From: JAUMBM01 sp964441755
Lineage (GTDB): Bacteria; Bacteroidota; Bacteroidia; Chitinophagales; Saprospiraceae
Direction: 5' to 3'
NCBI GenBank assembly: GCA_964441755.1
Contig: CAYTVG010000002.1
Location: 372,001-436,000 of the forward strand
Length of the DNA: 64,000 nucleotides
The notes beneath the pieces are model-generated. The model saw nothing but the letters and a program-made list of their open reading frames with translations, did no database searches and had not been told where the DNA came from. The position numbers were made by a program, and so were the translations under genes. Below, piece by piece: positions 10,128-18,723 of the stretch. Position 1 is the stretch's first letter. Each line of letters begins with the position of its first letter.

Positions 10128-10985
10128 ATGGTCTCAAGTTGCTTGTTACTTGATAGCGGGGCGACAAAAACAGAGTGGGTTTTTCTTCGCAAAAGTGAGC
10201 GGGTAGCAGGTGGCAGACTGCCTGGCCTGCATCCTTTTTTGACACCGGCAACTGTCTGGCGAGAGTCATTGCAGGCGCTGCAGCGTGCCACAGAAGGGGA
10301 GTTAGTCGGGGAGATTTTTTTCTATGGTACGGGTTGTGGTTCGGACCAGGGCTGCAGTCAGGTAAAAGCTTACTTTAATGAGTTTTACAGGTATGGTTTA
10401 CAGCCGTTTGTAGATAGTGATATCCTCGCAGCGGCACGTGCTCTCTGTGGAAATAAGCCGGGCATGGTAGCCATTCTGGGTACCGGATCTAACATGGCTT
10501 TATACAATGGCCGGGAGATCATCAGACAATTCGGCGGTTTTGGTTATGTACTAGGGGATGAAGGCAGCGGAGCAGCGCTCGGTAGAGCGCTGCTTCGCGC
10601 TTTCCTGTACGAACAGTTGCCAGTACATATTGCCGGACATTTGGAAACCAAATACGGGCTAAGCCGGTCTGCCATTATTGATGCCGTCTATAAAGGAAGT
10701 ACCCCCAGCAGATATCTGGCGAGCTGGGCTGCTGAGCTGCGGCTTTGGGCCGAGGATTCTTTTATAGACAGCCTGATTCATCGGCTTTTCGATGAGTTTG
10801 TACAGTCAAATGTTGTGCCTGTGGCCACGGCCGAATTTAGGGTATTGCATTGCACGGGTTCTGTCGCCCAACATTTTTCCCCCTGGCTATCAGCAGCCTT
10901 GGGGCGTGCCCGGCTGCAGTTGGGCAAAATCTGCCAGGCACCCATGGAGGGATTGGTAGACTATCATATCACTGTCAATGGCTGA
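10128..10985 (+). CDS. BadF/BadG-type N-acetylglucosamine kinase-like ATPase
   Basis: 285 residues of the ASKHA fold as in the BadF/BadG/BcrA/BcrD ATPase family. The N-terminal phosphate-1 loop is LLLDSGATKTEW. Also visible are the phosphate-2 region ILGTGSNMALYNG and the adenosine region GGFGYVLGDEGSGAALG. Eukaryotic NAGK and bacterial MurK belong to this family, which phosphorylates GlcNAc and/or MurNAc. It lies 26 bp downstream of murQ on the same strand, so a role in making or consuming amino-sugar phosphates during peptidoglycan recycling is the simplest reading. Whether it acts on GlcNAc, MurNAc or glucosamine cannot be seen from sequence. Cytoplasmic. Confidence 0.85.
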   Translation: MVSSCLLLDSGATKTEWVFLRKSERVAGGRLPGLHPFLTPATVWRESLQALQRATEGELVGEIFFYGTGCGSDQGCSQVKAYFNEFYRYGLQPFVDSDILAAARALCGNKPGMVAILGTGSNMALYNGREIIRQFGGFGYVLGDEGSGAALGRALLRAFLYEQLPVHIAGHLETKYGLSRSAIIDAVYKGSTPSRYLASWAAELRLWAEDSFIDSLIHRLFDEFVQSNVVPVATAEFRVLHCTGSVAQHFSPWLSAALGRARLQLGKICQAPMEGLVDYHITVNG

Positions 10986-11022
10986 TTAGGCGGCCGTGCG
11001 CGGATCCAATACTCCGCTCACA

Positions 11023-11637
11023 TCAGTGCATGCGGTCTCCCCGCAGTTCCAGTTCTTCCATGATATCAGCTTCGCGTTGCAGATATTCCTGCCAGCGAAT
11101 CCTAACCTTCTCTTCATCAAAATATTGCTTGGCTAAATCCAGAAATAAGCGGTAATGACCTGCTTCAGACACCATAAACTTGTGATAGAAGCCTCGCAGT
11201 TTTTCGTCGTTGATGTATAGTGAGAGCAAGCGAAAACGCTCGCAGGAACGGGCCTCAATAAGGGCACAGGTCAGTAGTTGCTCAAGCAGGCGCTCCTCCC
11301 GGGATACACCCTTTTTTTGGAAAGCCAGTAGCTTGTTTACATACTCATCTTTGCGCTGCCTGCCCAATCTAAGGCTTCGCTTTTCCAGTTCCTGTAACAC
11401 AGCTCTGAAGTGTCCCCATTCTTCCGTGACAATCGGGGCAAGCTCGCGTACCAAATCCTCCCTGTCCGGGTAGGCCTGAATTAGTGATATACAACTGGTT
11501 GCGGCTTTTTGCTCACAATAAGCATGGTCGGTAAGGATCTCTTCAAGGTCTTTTTCTGCCAGATTGACCCAACGCGGGTCTGTGGGCAACTGAAGCCCCA
11601 GCATGCGCACGCTGTTGAGTTCTTGTTCTTCTGTCAT
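11023..11637 (-). CDS. miaE: tRNA-(ms2io6A)-hydroxylase MiaE
   Basis: 204 residues, full-length match to the MiaE family of ferritin-like diiron monooxygenases. The family hydroxylates the isopentenyl side chain of ms2i6A37 in tRNAs reading UNN codons. Helices carrying the expected carboxylate and histidine ligands can be seen: AYCEQKAA, TEEWGHFRAV, LIEARSCERF and SEAGHYRLF. The protein is cytoplasmic and all-alpha. It is convergent with the murQ-kinase operon, 37 bp from the kinase stop, with no strong terminator in between. The N-terminus LGLQLPTDPRWVNLAEKDL is typical, so ATG 11637 is a good start. Confidence 0.93.
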   Translation of the reverse strand: MTEEQELNSVRMLGLQLPTDPRWVNLAEKDLEEILTDHAYCEQKAATSCISLIQAYPDREDLVRELAPIVTEEWGHFRAVLQELEKRSLRLGRQRKDEYVNKLLAFQKKGVSREERLLEQLLTCALIEARSCERFRLLSLYINDEKLRGFYHKFMVSEAGHYRLFLDLAKQYFDEEKVRIRWQEYLQREADIMEELELRGDRMH

Positions 11638-11812
11638 GGTTCATTCGTATTTGAACAGCAAATTTCGCAATTTCATGCCGCAATAAGCGGGTTAATTGGT
11701 CTAAAAAATATTGTTACCCATGGATAAGTTCCCCAAAAAAGACTACATTGAACCAAATTTTTGTTTGTAATCACTAAGCTTTGATCATATTGTAAACAAA
11801 AACAACAAAAAC

Positions 11813-12355
11813 ATGAAGAATTCCGTTCTGTTCTCTCTTTTAGGGGGGGCAATCCTTTTCGGCTGGCAGTTTTTGTCCTGGGCAATGCCGAATTTTCATG
11901 AATCAGCAGTTACTTATACGCCTTTACAGGACCAAATCCTGACGGCTATGCAGGAGGCCGGGCTGAAGGAAGGTATGTATATGCTGGGGCAGCCTGATCC
12001 GGCACTCATGGAAGATATGGCTAAGTATGAAGAGATGGCGGCGCAATATGAGGGTAAAGCCTGGGCAGTCGTCAACTATAAAGCAAGTAATAGTAGCTCG
12101 ATGGGGACAAATATGCTACGCGGATTCGTCGTTTGCATCCTGATTGCAGGCATGTTGTTCTGGATGATGCAGCAACTCAAAACACCGAGTCTCAAGAACC
12201 ACCTGCTTCTTTCATTAGGCATCGGATTTATAGGTTTTCTTTTTGTGCCTTACACCAATTTTATTTGGTTTAAAGAACCTGATGTGTATGCCTACCTGTT
12301 GGATGGTATTGCGCCCTGGTTGTTGTTGGGGTGGCTTGGCAACAGGCTGTCATAA
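11813..12355 (+). CDS. Conserved membrane protein of unknown function
   Basis: 180 residues with three or four predicted membrane helices: one N-terminal (LLGGAILFGWQFLSWAM, possibly an uncleaved signal anchor), then FVVCILIAGMLFWMM, LLLSLGIGFIGFLFV and a C-terminal LLDGIAPWLLLGWL. Between helices 1 and 2 lies a soluble loop of about 80 residues rich in Met and acidic residues (DPALMEDMAKYEEMAAQYEG), presumably periplasmic. The look is that of a Bacteroidota-restricted hypothetical family, with no catalytic motif. It stands alone between the divergent miaE gene and a convergent T9SS gene. Confidence 0.75.
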   Translation: MKNSVLFSLLGGAILFGWQFLSWAMPNFHESAVTYTPLQDQILTAMQEAGLKEGMYMLGQPDPALMEDMAKYEEMAAQYEGKAWAVVNYKASNSSSMGTNMLRGFVVCILIAGMLFWMMQQLKTPSLKNHLLLSLGIGFIGFLFVPYTNFIWFKEPDVYAYLLDGIAPWLLLGWLGNRLS

Positions 12356-12361
12356 AATGCA

Positions 12362-12400
12362 GGCAGTCCCCAGCTGCGTATTTTGCAGCTGGGGACTGCC
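12362..12400. terminator. Bidirectional hairpin between convergent genes
   Basis: Perfect 16-bp arms (12362-12377 and 12385-12400) with a 7-nt loop sit between the membrane-protein gene and the convergent T9SS gene. Position and stem strength suggest a shared transcription end. The T-tract is weak on both sides. Confidence 0.7.
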
Positions 12401-12438
12401 GGTAAAGTAGCAGGCGGCTAAGACCGCCCCAAAAGCCC

Positions 12439-14817
12439 TTACTGCTTAACAACAACAGTTCTGCCAGTTACCCGGCCGTTGGCAGTAATGCGGATAAAAT
12501 AAGTCCCCGCTGTCCAGTTTTTACCCAACCGGAGTTGGTTGGCAGCAGTGGGTACAAAGACTTGTTCAACTAATTGTCCCAGCGCATTGTATACTTCCAG
12601 CATGCCTGATTCATCCGTAGCCTCTAAGATGAAATCCTGACTGAACGGATTGGGAGAAACCTTGAGTTCTGTAGCGCTTACAGGCCCTGATAAGCTGCTG
12701 ACAAGCTCACCGTTTACGTGGAATGCATCTACAGCGGCTTCTACTACGTGTCCATTGGGAGGCAGGTCGGCAGTTTCAAAAATGATTGTGAATGAATCTG
12801 TAAGACTTGAAAAGTAGTCAAGCACACGGATGGCTGAATTTGGGCGCCAGGCACCTACTGACTGATTGACAGTTTCCACAGTGACCGTCTGCTGACCATT
12901 GCTGAGTTTAACAAGGAAGTTATCATCAGGGTTGCCACTACCACCGGTATTGACAAACCAAAGATTGTAGGAGATTACCGGGTCAGTATAGATGCTGAGA
13001 TCCATAGGCGGAGAGCTTAGCACAACCACGCCATTGTCAACATCATCGAAGCCTATACTGCCGCCGCCATTACCGGTCAGGAAGCAGGCATCACCCAAAT
13101 CAGTATCTACATCTGTTTCCGGATTGACCTGCTGATTGCCGCTGTAAGTGCCTGTTGGCTCGGCTCTCACCCAGAATCCGGCGGAAGCAGCTGGTGTGCC
13201 CGTGCCCGATACCCAGCCGAGGTCAAGGACGAAATCATCCTGATAGCCACGATCGAGCAGTACCACCATTGACTGGCTACTGCTGATGCTGGCAGTGGGC
13301 AGTTGCTTGTGCTGATAGCCCCAGGCACCGGCAATGATGTCATAGGAGTCGGCAAAAATACCTGACAGGTTAAAGGTACCGTCAGCGGTTGTTTGCGTGT
13401 TGAAGGAGGTCACTTCACTGGTAAAGAGGAGCGTCGCATTGGGTATGGGTTCGCCTGTGGCAGCATCTGCAACCAGCCCGCTGATCGTGTAGCCCGCCAG
13501 CGGTACCAGCTGTACGTCGAGCAGCGTCAGCTCACCATTGCTGAGTTCTACTTCGTAGGTAGCCGGTTGGTAGCCTACTTTTGTGAAAGTGACGGCATAG
13601 GTGCCTGCCGTGGCAAGACCCGTTTCGTAGCGGCCATCCAGCCCTGTCTGAGCCATATTGGGCTGAGAGGCGGCTATGGAAACTTCGACTTCGTTGAGCA
13701 TACTGCCACTGTTAGCATCTGTTACCAATCCCTCGAGCCAGCAAGCTCTGACATAGTTTGTTCCCAGCACATACAGGCCGCTGTTGATATCAGAAATGAG
13801 TACGATGCCGGAGGGCAGGAAGGGGTAAGCGCCCCAGGCACCACTGAAGCCGCCGTTGCCACCCAAAAAAGTATCAAAATTGCCAACCTCAATGAGGTTG
13901 CCTGGTCGGCTGGCATCGACAATAATACCACCGTCGGTGTAGTAAGAGATAATCAACCAGTCCTGCCAAACATGTACGTTGTGCGGAATGACATTTTCGC
14001 CCAGGGTTTCTATCGGTCTGAATTGATCCAGCTCAACAATGTCCGAGGGATCGCTCACGTCGTATGCACCAACGGGTGCGTTGGCGCGCTCATCGGTAGT
14101 GAAGGCCACAGTCCCGTCATCAGAAAGCCAAACATTATGGGTAAATTCAAAAGGCGTCTTCTGCCTTCCGAGTAGCAGGGTATTGTTCTTGTCAGCAATA
14201 TCATAGACGCCCATTTCTCCGTTGTAAATCTCAGAGGTATATAGCCTGTCGTTGCGAACGTAGACATCGTGAGAGTAAATGTTGGGCCCCTTATTGATGT
14301 ATATAGGAGTACCGGGTTGGCTAAATACATCGAGGTACAGGATACCACCGGAATTGAGATTGCAGCCTGAAAGGTAGCAATAGCCATTCTCGTCAATCCA
14401 GAGATTGTGGCAGGTGCGGAGGGTTCCCATGCCCGCTAAGTCAGGCGTCCAGCGATAGTAGGTCACGGAATCAGGCAAATGGCTCATGTCAATCACCAGC
14501 AGTCCTTCTGTAGTGCCGGGCTGATCAGTAGTTACATAGGCATAATGCCCCCAGGTCTTGATATCTCTCCAGGTAGAGTTCTGGCCCGGGATAAAGGCTA
14601 CTTCCGTAGCATTGGAGGGATCAGCCAGACTGACGATAGAAACGCCGTTGACCAGCCCCATGATGGCGTACTCTGTGCTGTCGGGCGCCACCCAACCCCA
14701 AATATCATTGCCGTTGGCATTGTATTGTACGTGTGACAGCAAGGTCATATTGAGCTGCCCGAAGGCCGTCAGTGACAGCCAGCACAAGGATAAAGACAAT
14801 AGTAAGCGACTCTTCAT
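12439..14817 (-). CDS. T9SS-exported LVIVD/choice-of-anchor-B protein
   Basis: 792 residues from ATG 14817; the frame extends 4 codons to a TTG at 14829. Order of parts: signal peptide (LSLSLCWLSLTAFG); a seven-blade-like region of LVIVD repeats at about 25-365 (NGVSIVSLADPSN, GLLVIDMSHLP, MGVYDIADKNN, VGAYDVSDPSD); two carboxypeptidase-regulatory-like beta-sandwiches at about 370-520; a jelly-roll-like domain; and a C-terminal type A sorting domain of about 75 residues (KVSPNPFSQDF ... GTYFIRITANG ... VVVKQ). The protein should be exported and anchored or released by T9SS. The LVIVD half matches proteins annotated choice-of-anchor B. Substrate or partner unknown. Confidence 0.9.
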   Translation of the reverse strand: MKSRLLLSLSLCWLSLTAFGQLNMTLLSHVQYNANGNDIWGWVAPDSTEYAIMGLVNGVSIVSLADPSNATEVAFIPGQNSTWRDIKTWGHYAYVTTDQPGTTEGLLVIDMSHLPDSVTYYRWTPDLAGMGTLRTCHNLWIDENGYCYLSGCNLNSGGILYLDVFSQPGTPIYINKGPNIYSHDVYVRNDRLYTSEIYNGEMGVYDIADKNNTLLLGRQKTPFEFTHNVWLSDDGTVAFTTDERANAPVGAYDVSDPSDIVELDQFRPIETLGENVIPHNVHVWQDWLIISYYTDGGIIVDASRPGNLIEVGNFDTFLGGNGGFSGAWGAYPFLPSGIVLISDINSGLYVLGTNYVRACWLEGLVTDANSGSMLNEVEVSIAASQPNMAQTGLDGRYETGLATAGTYAVTFTKVGYQPATYEVELSNGELTLLDVQLVPLAGYTISGLVADAATGEPIPNATLLFTSEVTSFNTQTTADGTFNLSGIFADSYDIIAGAWGYQHKQLPTASISSSQSMVVLLDRGYQDDFVLDLGWVSGTGTPAASAGFWVRAEPTGTYSGNQQVNPETDVDTDLGDACFLTGNGGGSIGFDDVDNGVVVLSSPPMDLSIYTDPVISYNLWFVNTGGSGNPDDNFLVKLSNGQQTVTVETVNQSVGAWRPNSAIRVLDYFSSLTDSFTIIFETADLPPNGHVVEAAVDAFHVNGELVSSLSGPVSATELKVSPNPFSQDFILEATDESGMLEVYNALGQLVEQVFVPTAANQLRLGKNWTAGTYFIRITANGRVTGRTVVVKQ

Positions 14818-14878
14818 GCTTAAATTCAAAATTGTAAGGTAAAAATAGTCCTTCGGTAAAATTACCAGAAATCAGGCA

Positions 14879-15313
14879 TTATCTTGCCTGAACCACGGCA
14901 ATTGTTATGCGGCTGACACAAACGAGCCGCTCATTTTCATCTTTAATGTCAATCTGCCATACGTGCAGCGTTCTGCCCACTTTTATGGGGCGTACAGTTC
15001 CGTACACCCAGCCGGAGCGCACAGAATTGAGGTGGTTGGCATTGATTTCTACGCCTACAACACTTTGCTTGCTCATGTCCTCAAGACAGAGTACAGATGC
15101 CACACTTCCCAGGGTTTCTGCCAGTGCAACGGAGGCGCCGCCGTGCAGCAGTCGCATGGGTTGTATGGTGCGGTGATCGACCGGCATGCGTGCGCTAAGG
15201 TAGTCATCACCAATGGCCGTGTATTCTATGCCGAGCCAGTCACTCAGGGTGTCGGCAGATACGGCCTGCAGGCCTTCCAGGCTTGCGGGTTGTTTCCAAA
15301 GGCTTGTTTGCAT
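14879..15313 (-). CDS. Hotdog-fold acyl-CoA thioesterase (PaaI/YdiI type)
   Basis: 144 residues, a typical single hotdog domain. The helix-capping motif LLHGGASVALAETLGS and the strand GVEINANHLNSV place it in the PaaI/MenI/YdiI group of acyl-CoA thioesterases, whose Glu on the long helix is catalytic. Such enzymes hydrolyse aromatic or fatty acyl-CoA esters, and DHNA-CoA in menaquinone synthesis is one known substrate. No men genes lie nearby, so the substrate is open. Cytoplasmic, usually tetrameric. The neighbouring genes on the same strand are unrelated, so no operon function is implied. Confidence 0.88.
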   Translation of the reverse strand: MQTSLWKQPASLEGLQAVSADTLSDWLGIEYTAIGDDYLSARMPVDHRTIQPMRLLHGGASVALAETLGSVASVLCLEDMSKQSVVGVEINANHLNSVRSGWVYGTVRPIKVGRTLHVWQIDIKDENERLVCVSRITIAVVQAR

Positions 15314-15397
15314 GTATTGCGAATAATGGTTGTAATGAAATATCGGGAGGGCCTCCGTTGTAAGCTATGCTATGCGCCGGGGCTGCTGCCCGGCAGT

Positions 15398-17248
15398 TTA
15401 TGGCCCTTTCAGGACGCTTATTTTTACCTGATCCACATACACAACTTCTTTCTCTGCCATGACGTATACTTTCAGTAGTTGTTCGGGCGCGAGGTTTTCA
15501 GGAAGTTTTACGTAGAAGCGAACCCAGCCCCAATGCCCCGGCTCTCCGCCCCAAATGCTGAAAGCAGGGTTGGCCAGTTTGCTGTCGATGCGAATAGCGC
15601 GGTAGTGCTGAACAGTTTCACCCAACTGTGTACTCAGCACGATGGAGGGGGCTGCATACCAGGGAAATTCTTTGACATCTTTTTTGCACATAGCTTCAAT
15701 GCGCAGGTAGTCACCTGCCTGCAGCGCAAGCGAGCCTGCTTCTTTGGCTAAAAACTCCAGGTATTTCCGCTCAGGCGTCAGCCGGGCAGCTCGTTTGCCG
15801 CCACCCAGCGGGCTTTCTGCATACTGCAGGCTACTGTCTGCAGACTCAAAATCCTGGCTGTAGAGGACGGCATGCTCCTGTAGCCGACTGCTGTCGGGTT
15901 GGCGCTCACCGGTATCAAAGGCTACCAATGCATCGTAAGTCATCTCGGTTTTGCCAAAAACAGCCCAATAGTAGCCCTTATTGGCAGCTTCCGTCCAGAG
16001 AATGCCGTGTTTGTGCTGCCAGTTTTGGAAAAGGTTGAGCCCAATCAAAAAGGCTGTCAGTAAATAGAAAAATGTGCGCAGGTAGGGCCGCCTGAGCATG
16101 GCGGCAATCACAAGCGTCATCGGTACGGACAGTAGCGCTGCAGCTTCAACCATGGGGCGCGACCCGAAACCGTTGATGTAGTACCAGCACCACCAGCTGT
16201 AGGCAATGTAGATGTGCAGGGGTAAAAAAATCAGCACAGGCCAAAGCCAGCGGCGGTACCGGGCCAGCCAGCCGATGCCGACTATGCTCAGCCACATGGC
16301 AGGACTGTAGGTCAGCCAGCCGTTCTGATAGGAGAACAGCCCGCCATGAATACGGGCATGCCTGAAGTCGAAGGCCTCACCGGGATATCCGTCAAAATGC
16401 CAGCTACCGGTAGCCAGCTTCCAGTAAAACAATTGCGGCAGTCCCATCGCCACAAATACCAGTACAGCCAGGGCTATACTGCCGGCATGTTTTTTCCAAA
16501 AAGCCCAACGCTGTAGTAGCGCCTGTCTGTCGACAAGCCCATACCCCAGCGGGATGGCAAGTGCTAGCATTTCAACAGGCCTGATCAGGGTGATCAGACC
16601 GGCACTCAGCCCGATGAGTATGGCATAGGGGCGGCCTGCAGATCGGTAAAATTGCTGGCTGGCATACATCAGCAGCCCGTAAAGCGAAAAAAGATAGGCA
16701 TGCGCCATCGGACCTCGGTACACTTCGAAATTGTACAAATTTGTCCCCAGTGCAATGATGAGCAGGCTAAACCATATCGCTCGTTTATCGTTGATTTCAA
16801 CCTGCAGTACCCGATACAGACACCACAATCCTGCCAAAAAATACACCAGATTGGCCAAATGTATCCACAGCATGTAGGGCCAGGAGTAGCCGTCGGCAGC
16901 TACACCCGGTATTAGCATTGCCATACTGTGCCCCAACAGAAAGAATGGCAACTGTAGTATAGCTACACCGACTGTATACTTAATGACCCGGTGGCCGTTG
17001 GCAGCTACGGGCAGCTCACCACCGGGACCGGGAAAACTGAATGCCTCGCCGGAATAGTCAAATCTTTTGCGGTAGGTGGTATCAATATTCGATAAATCAC
17101 CGTGAATGAAAGCAGCAGGGAGGTAGGCATAGTAACCCCAAGTGTCGCCCCCGTAGATAATGTTTACTTCCCAGCGCCGGAAGTAGAGCAGCGACGCCAA
17201 ATAGACAACGCCAATGACAATCGCGAGAGATTTGAATGTAAAATGCAA
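15398..17248 (-). CDS. Polytopic glycosyltransferase-like membrane protein with C-terminal beta domain
   Basis: About 616 residues. Residues 1-430 contain roughly ten hydrophobic helices with a first lumenal loop carrying YGGDTWGYYAYLPAAF, an acidic motif placed as in GT-C glycosyltransferases (ArnT/PMT type). Residues about 430-616 form a soluble beta-rich domain. The likely role is transfer of a lipid-linked sugar in the envelope; this is inference from topology. Start choice: the frame is open to a TTG at 17272, but that codon lies inside a TATCTTTG promoter element (17277-17270), so a TTG at 17248 is preferred. No ATG is available in this part of the frame. Confidence 0.75.
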   Translation of the reverse strand: MHFTFKSLAIVIGVVYLASLLYFRRWEVNIIYGGDTWGYYAYLPAAFIHGDLSNIDTTYRKRFDYSGEAFSFPGPGGELPVAANGHRVIKYTVGVAILQLPFFLLGHSMAMLIPGVAADGYSWPYMLWIHLANLVYFLAGLWCLYRVLQVEINDKRAIWFSLLIIALGTNLYNFEVYRGPMAHAYLFSLYGLLMYASQQFYRSAGRPYAILIGLSAGLITLIRPVEMLALAIPLGYGLVDRQALLQRWAFWKKHAGSIALAVLVFVAMGLPQLFYWKLATGSWHFDGYPGEAFDFRHARIHGGLFSYQNGWLTYSPAMWLSIVGIGWLARYRRWLWPVLIFLPLHIYIAYSWWCWYYINGFGSRPMVEAAALLSVPMTLVIAAMLRRPYLRTFFYLLTAFLIGLNLFQNWQHKHGILWTEAANKGYYWAVFGKTEMTYDALVAFDTGERQPDSSRLQEHAVLYSQDFESADSSLQYAESPLGGGKRAARLTPERKYLEFLAKEAGSLALQAGDYLRIEAMCKKDVKEFPWYAAPSIVLSTQLGETVQHYRAIRIDSKLANPAFSIWGGEPGHWGWVRFYVKLPENLAPEQLLKVYVMAEKEVVYVDQVKISVLKGP

Positions 17249-17269
17249 GGCAGCCGAAATTATTCGACC

Positions 17270-17277
17270 CAAAGATA
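17270..17277 (-). promoter_or_regulatory. TATCTTTG -7 element for the glycosyltransferase-like gene
   Basis: Minus-strand TATCTTTG matches the Bacteroidota -7 consensus TAnnTTTG and lies 22 bp before the preferred TTG start. No good -33 TTTG is present at the usual spacing. Confidence 0.45.
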
Positions 17278-17313
17278 CAATTTAGCTACCATACCACGTG
17301 GCCGACAGGCAGT

Positions 17314-18411
17314 TTACTTTCGCTTAAACTTGTTGTTTTTATAATCCTTGAATACCAGTTCACCAAGCCCCTGCAGATTGCTGTAAAAAGCCTTACCGTT
17401 GTTGGTTCTGGTAAATTCGTCAACAAATCTTACCAGATCGGGATCGCGGGCAATCATAAAGGTCGTGACAGGTATCTGTAGCTTCTTGCACTGCGCCGCC
17501 AGCGTCAGCGTGCGACTGACAATCTTACGGTCCAGGCCAAAGCTGTTTTTGTAGTACTGATTACCTTTTTTAATACAGGTAGGCTTACCGTCGGTAATCA
17601 TGAATATTTGCTTGTTGGGGTTGCGGCGATTGCGCAGCAGGCTCATAGCCAGCTCCAGACCAGCAACCGTGTTGGTATGGTAGGGCCCTACTTCCAGATA
17701 GGGCAAATCCTCCAGTTCAATAGACCAGGCATCATTGCCAAAGACAATGATGTCTAGGGTATCCTTAGGGAAGCGGGTGAGGATGTATTCACTCAGCGCC
17801 ATGGCTACTTTCTTGGCGGGCGTTATACGGTCTTCGCCGTACAGGATCATGGAGTGAGAAATATCAATCATAAGTACAGTACTCATCTGCGCCTGTCGGT
17901 AGGTTTCAAATACCTCCAGGTCATCGCTGCTGAGCATGAAATCATCTATCCCATGGTTGATTTGTGCATTGCGCAGACTTTCGCTCACAGCGAGCTGGTC
18001 GAGCTGATCGCCGAATTCAAAGGGACGGAGCTCCGAACTGGTTTCATCACCATGGCCGCTGTGGCGGGTATTGTGATTGCCGCGTCTTGTTTTTTTGAGC
18101 TCCCCGAAAACGTCCTTGAGTGCCTGCCGCCGAATGGCAATATTCATCTTGGCAGAAGGCGTGAAACGCCCCGCTTCGGCCTGATCCTGGCGTATATAGC
18201 CTTTATCAATTAAGTCTTTGATGAAGTCAGCAATGCCGTAGCGGTCATTGGTCAGCTTATACTCCTTGTCTAGCATGGTGAGCCAGGACAAGGCCTCGGC
18301 TACATCACCGGAGGTATATACCAGCAACTCTTTGAAAACCTTCAGCAGCCTTTCAAAGGGGTCGGCATCTTCATCAGGGGGAACATACTTTGAGAATCTC
18401 CATCCAACCAT
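17314..18411 (-). CDS. VWA-domain protein with intact MIDAS
   Basis: 365 residues from ATG 18411. An N-terminal helical region (GWRFSKYVPPDEDADPFERL, then VYTSGDVAEALSWLTMLD) is followed by a charged linker and a von Willebrand A domain at about 190-350. Its MIDAS is complete (DISHSM, a conserved Thr in HTNTVAGLELA, and ITDGKP). Such proteins usually pair with MoxR-type AAA ATPases as metal-dependent chaperone modules, but no AAA partner is adjacent here. Cytoplasmic. The frame is open to ATG 18492; the shorter start is chosen because it begins at the recognisable family N-terminus, although the promoter position would also allow the longer form. Confidence 0.85.
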   Translation of the reverse strand: MVGWRFSKYVPPDEDADPFERLLKVFKELLVYTSGDVAEALSWLTMLDKEYKLTNDRYGIADFIKDLIDKGYIRQDQAEAGRFTPSAKMNIAIRRQALKDVFGELKKTRRGNHNTRHSGHGDETSSELRPFEFGDQLDQLAVSESLRNAQINHGIDDFMLSSDDLEVFETYRQAQMSTVLMIDISHSMILYGEDRITPAKKVAMALSEYILTRFPKDTLDIIVFGNDAWSIELEDLPYLEVGPYHTNTVAGLELAMSLLRNRRNPNKQIFMITDGKPTCIKKGNQYYKNSFGLDRKIVSRTLTLAAQCKKLQIPVTTFMIARDPDLVRFVDEFTRTNNGKAFYSNLQGLGELVFKDYKNNKFKRK

Positions 18412-18509
18412 CTGGCAGCAATTTGTTTTGATGTCTATAACAGTCGTAAGGGGTGTTAAGTTGCATTTTGGCGGGCAATCACCGACGGCCAAAAGAACTT
18501 AGTGTAGCA

Positions 18510-18517
18510 CAAAGATA
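18510..18517 (-). promoter_or_regulatory. TATCTTTG -7 element for the VWA gene
   Basis: Minus-strand TATCTTTG in the divergent VWA/tilS intergenic region. Transcription would begin near 18503, compatible with starts at 18492 or 18411. No -33 match at normal spacing. Confidence 0.5.
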
Positions 18518-18677
18518 GGTAAACGCCTGATCAGACATTTCCGCCGGAGACAAAATTAAGCTGTTTGGTGCATTTTGTAAGGAACATAACCACCTGCTTT
18601 TGACTAAAAATAAGCGTAAAACCTAAGTAAAAGCTCCCTTTGCGGTCTGAAGAGCCAATGCTCTGTAACCCGCAAAC

Positions 18678-18709
18678 TTTGTGTTGCCGCGCTGCTTTCA
18701 CTATCTTTG
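18678..18709 (+). promoter_or_regulatory. Bacteroidota housekeeping promoter of tilS
   Basis: TTTG (18678-18681), 20-bp spacer, TATCTTTG (18702-18709). This is a near-ideal match to the Bacteroidota -33/-7 promoter. It lies inside the upstream extension of the tilS frame, so it rules out a start at 18640 and supports ATG 18724, 14 bp downstream. Confidence 0.75.
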
Positions 18710-18723
18710 CGGCAAAGCAGGCC

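Noticed and set aside
13393..14175. 260-codon plus-strand frame inside the LVIVD/T9SS gene
   Set aside because: Entirely covered by a gene with clear domains on the other strand; the translation is compositionally odd and has no matching promoter.
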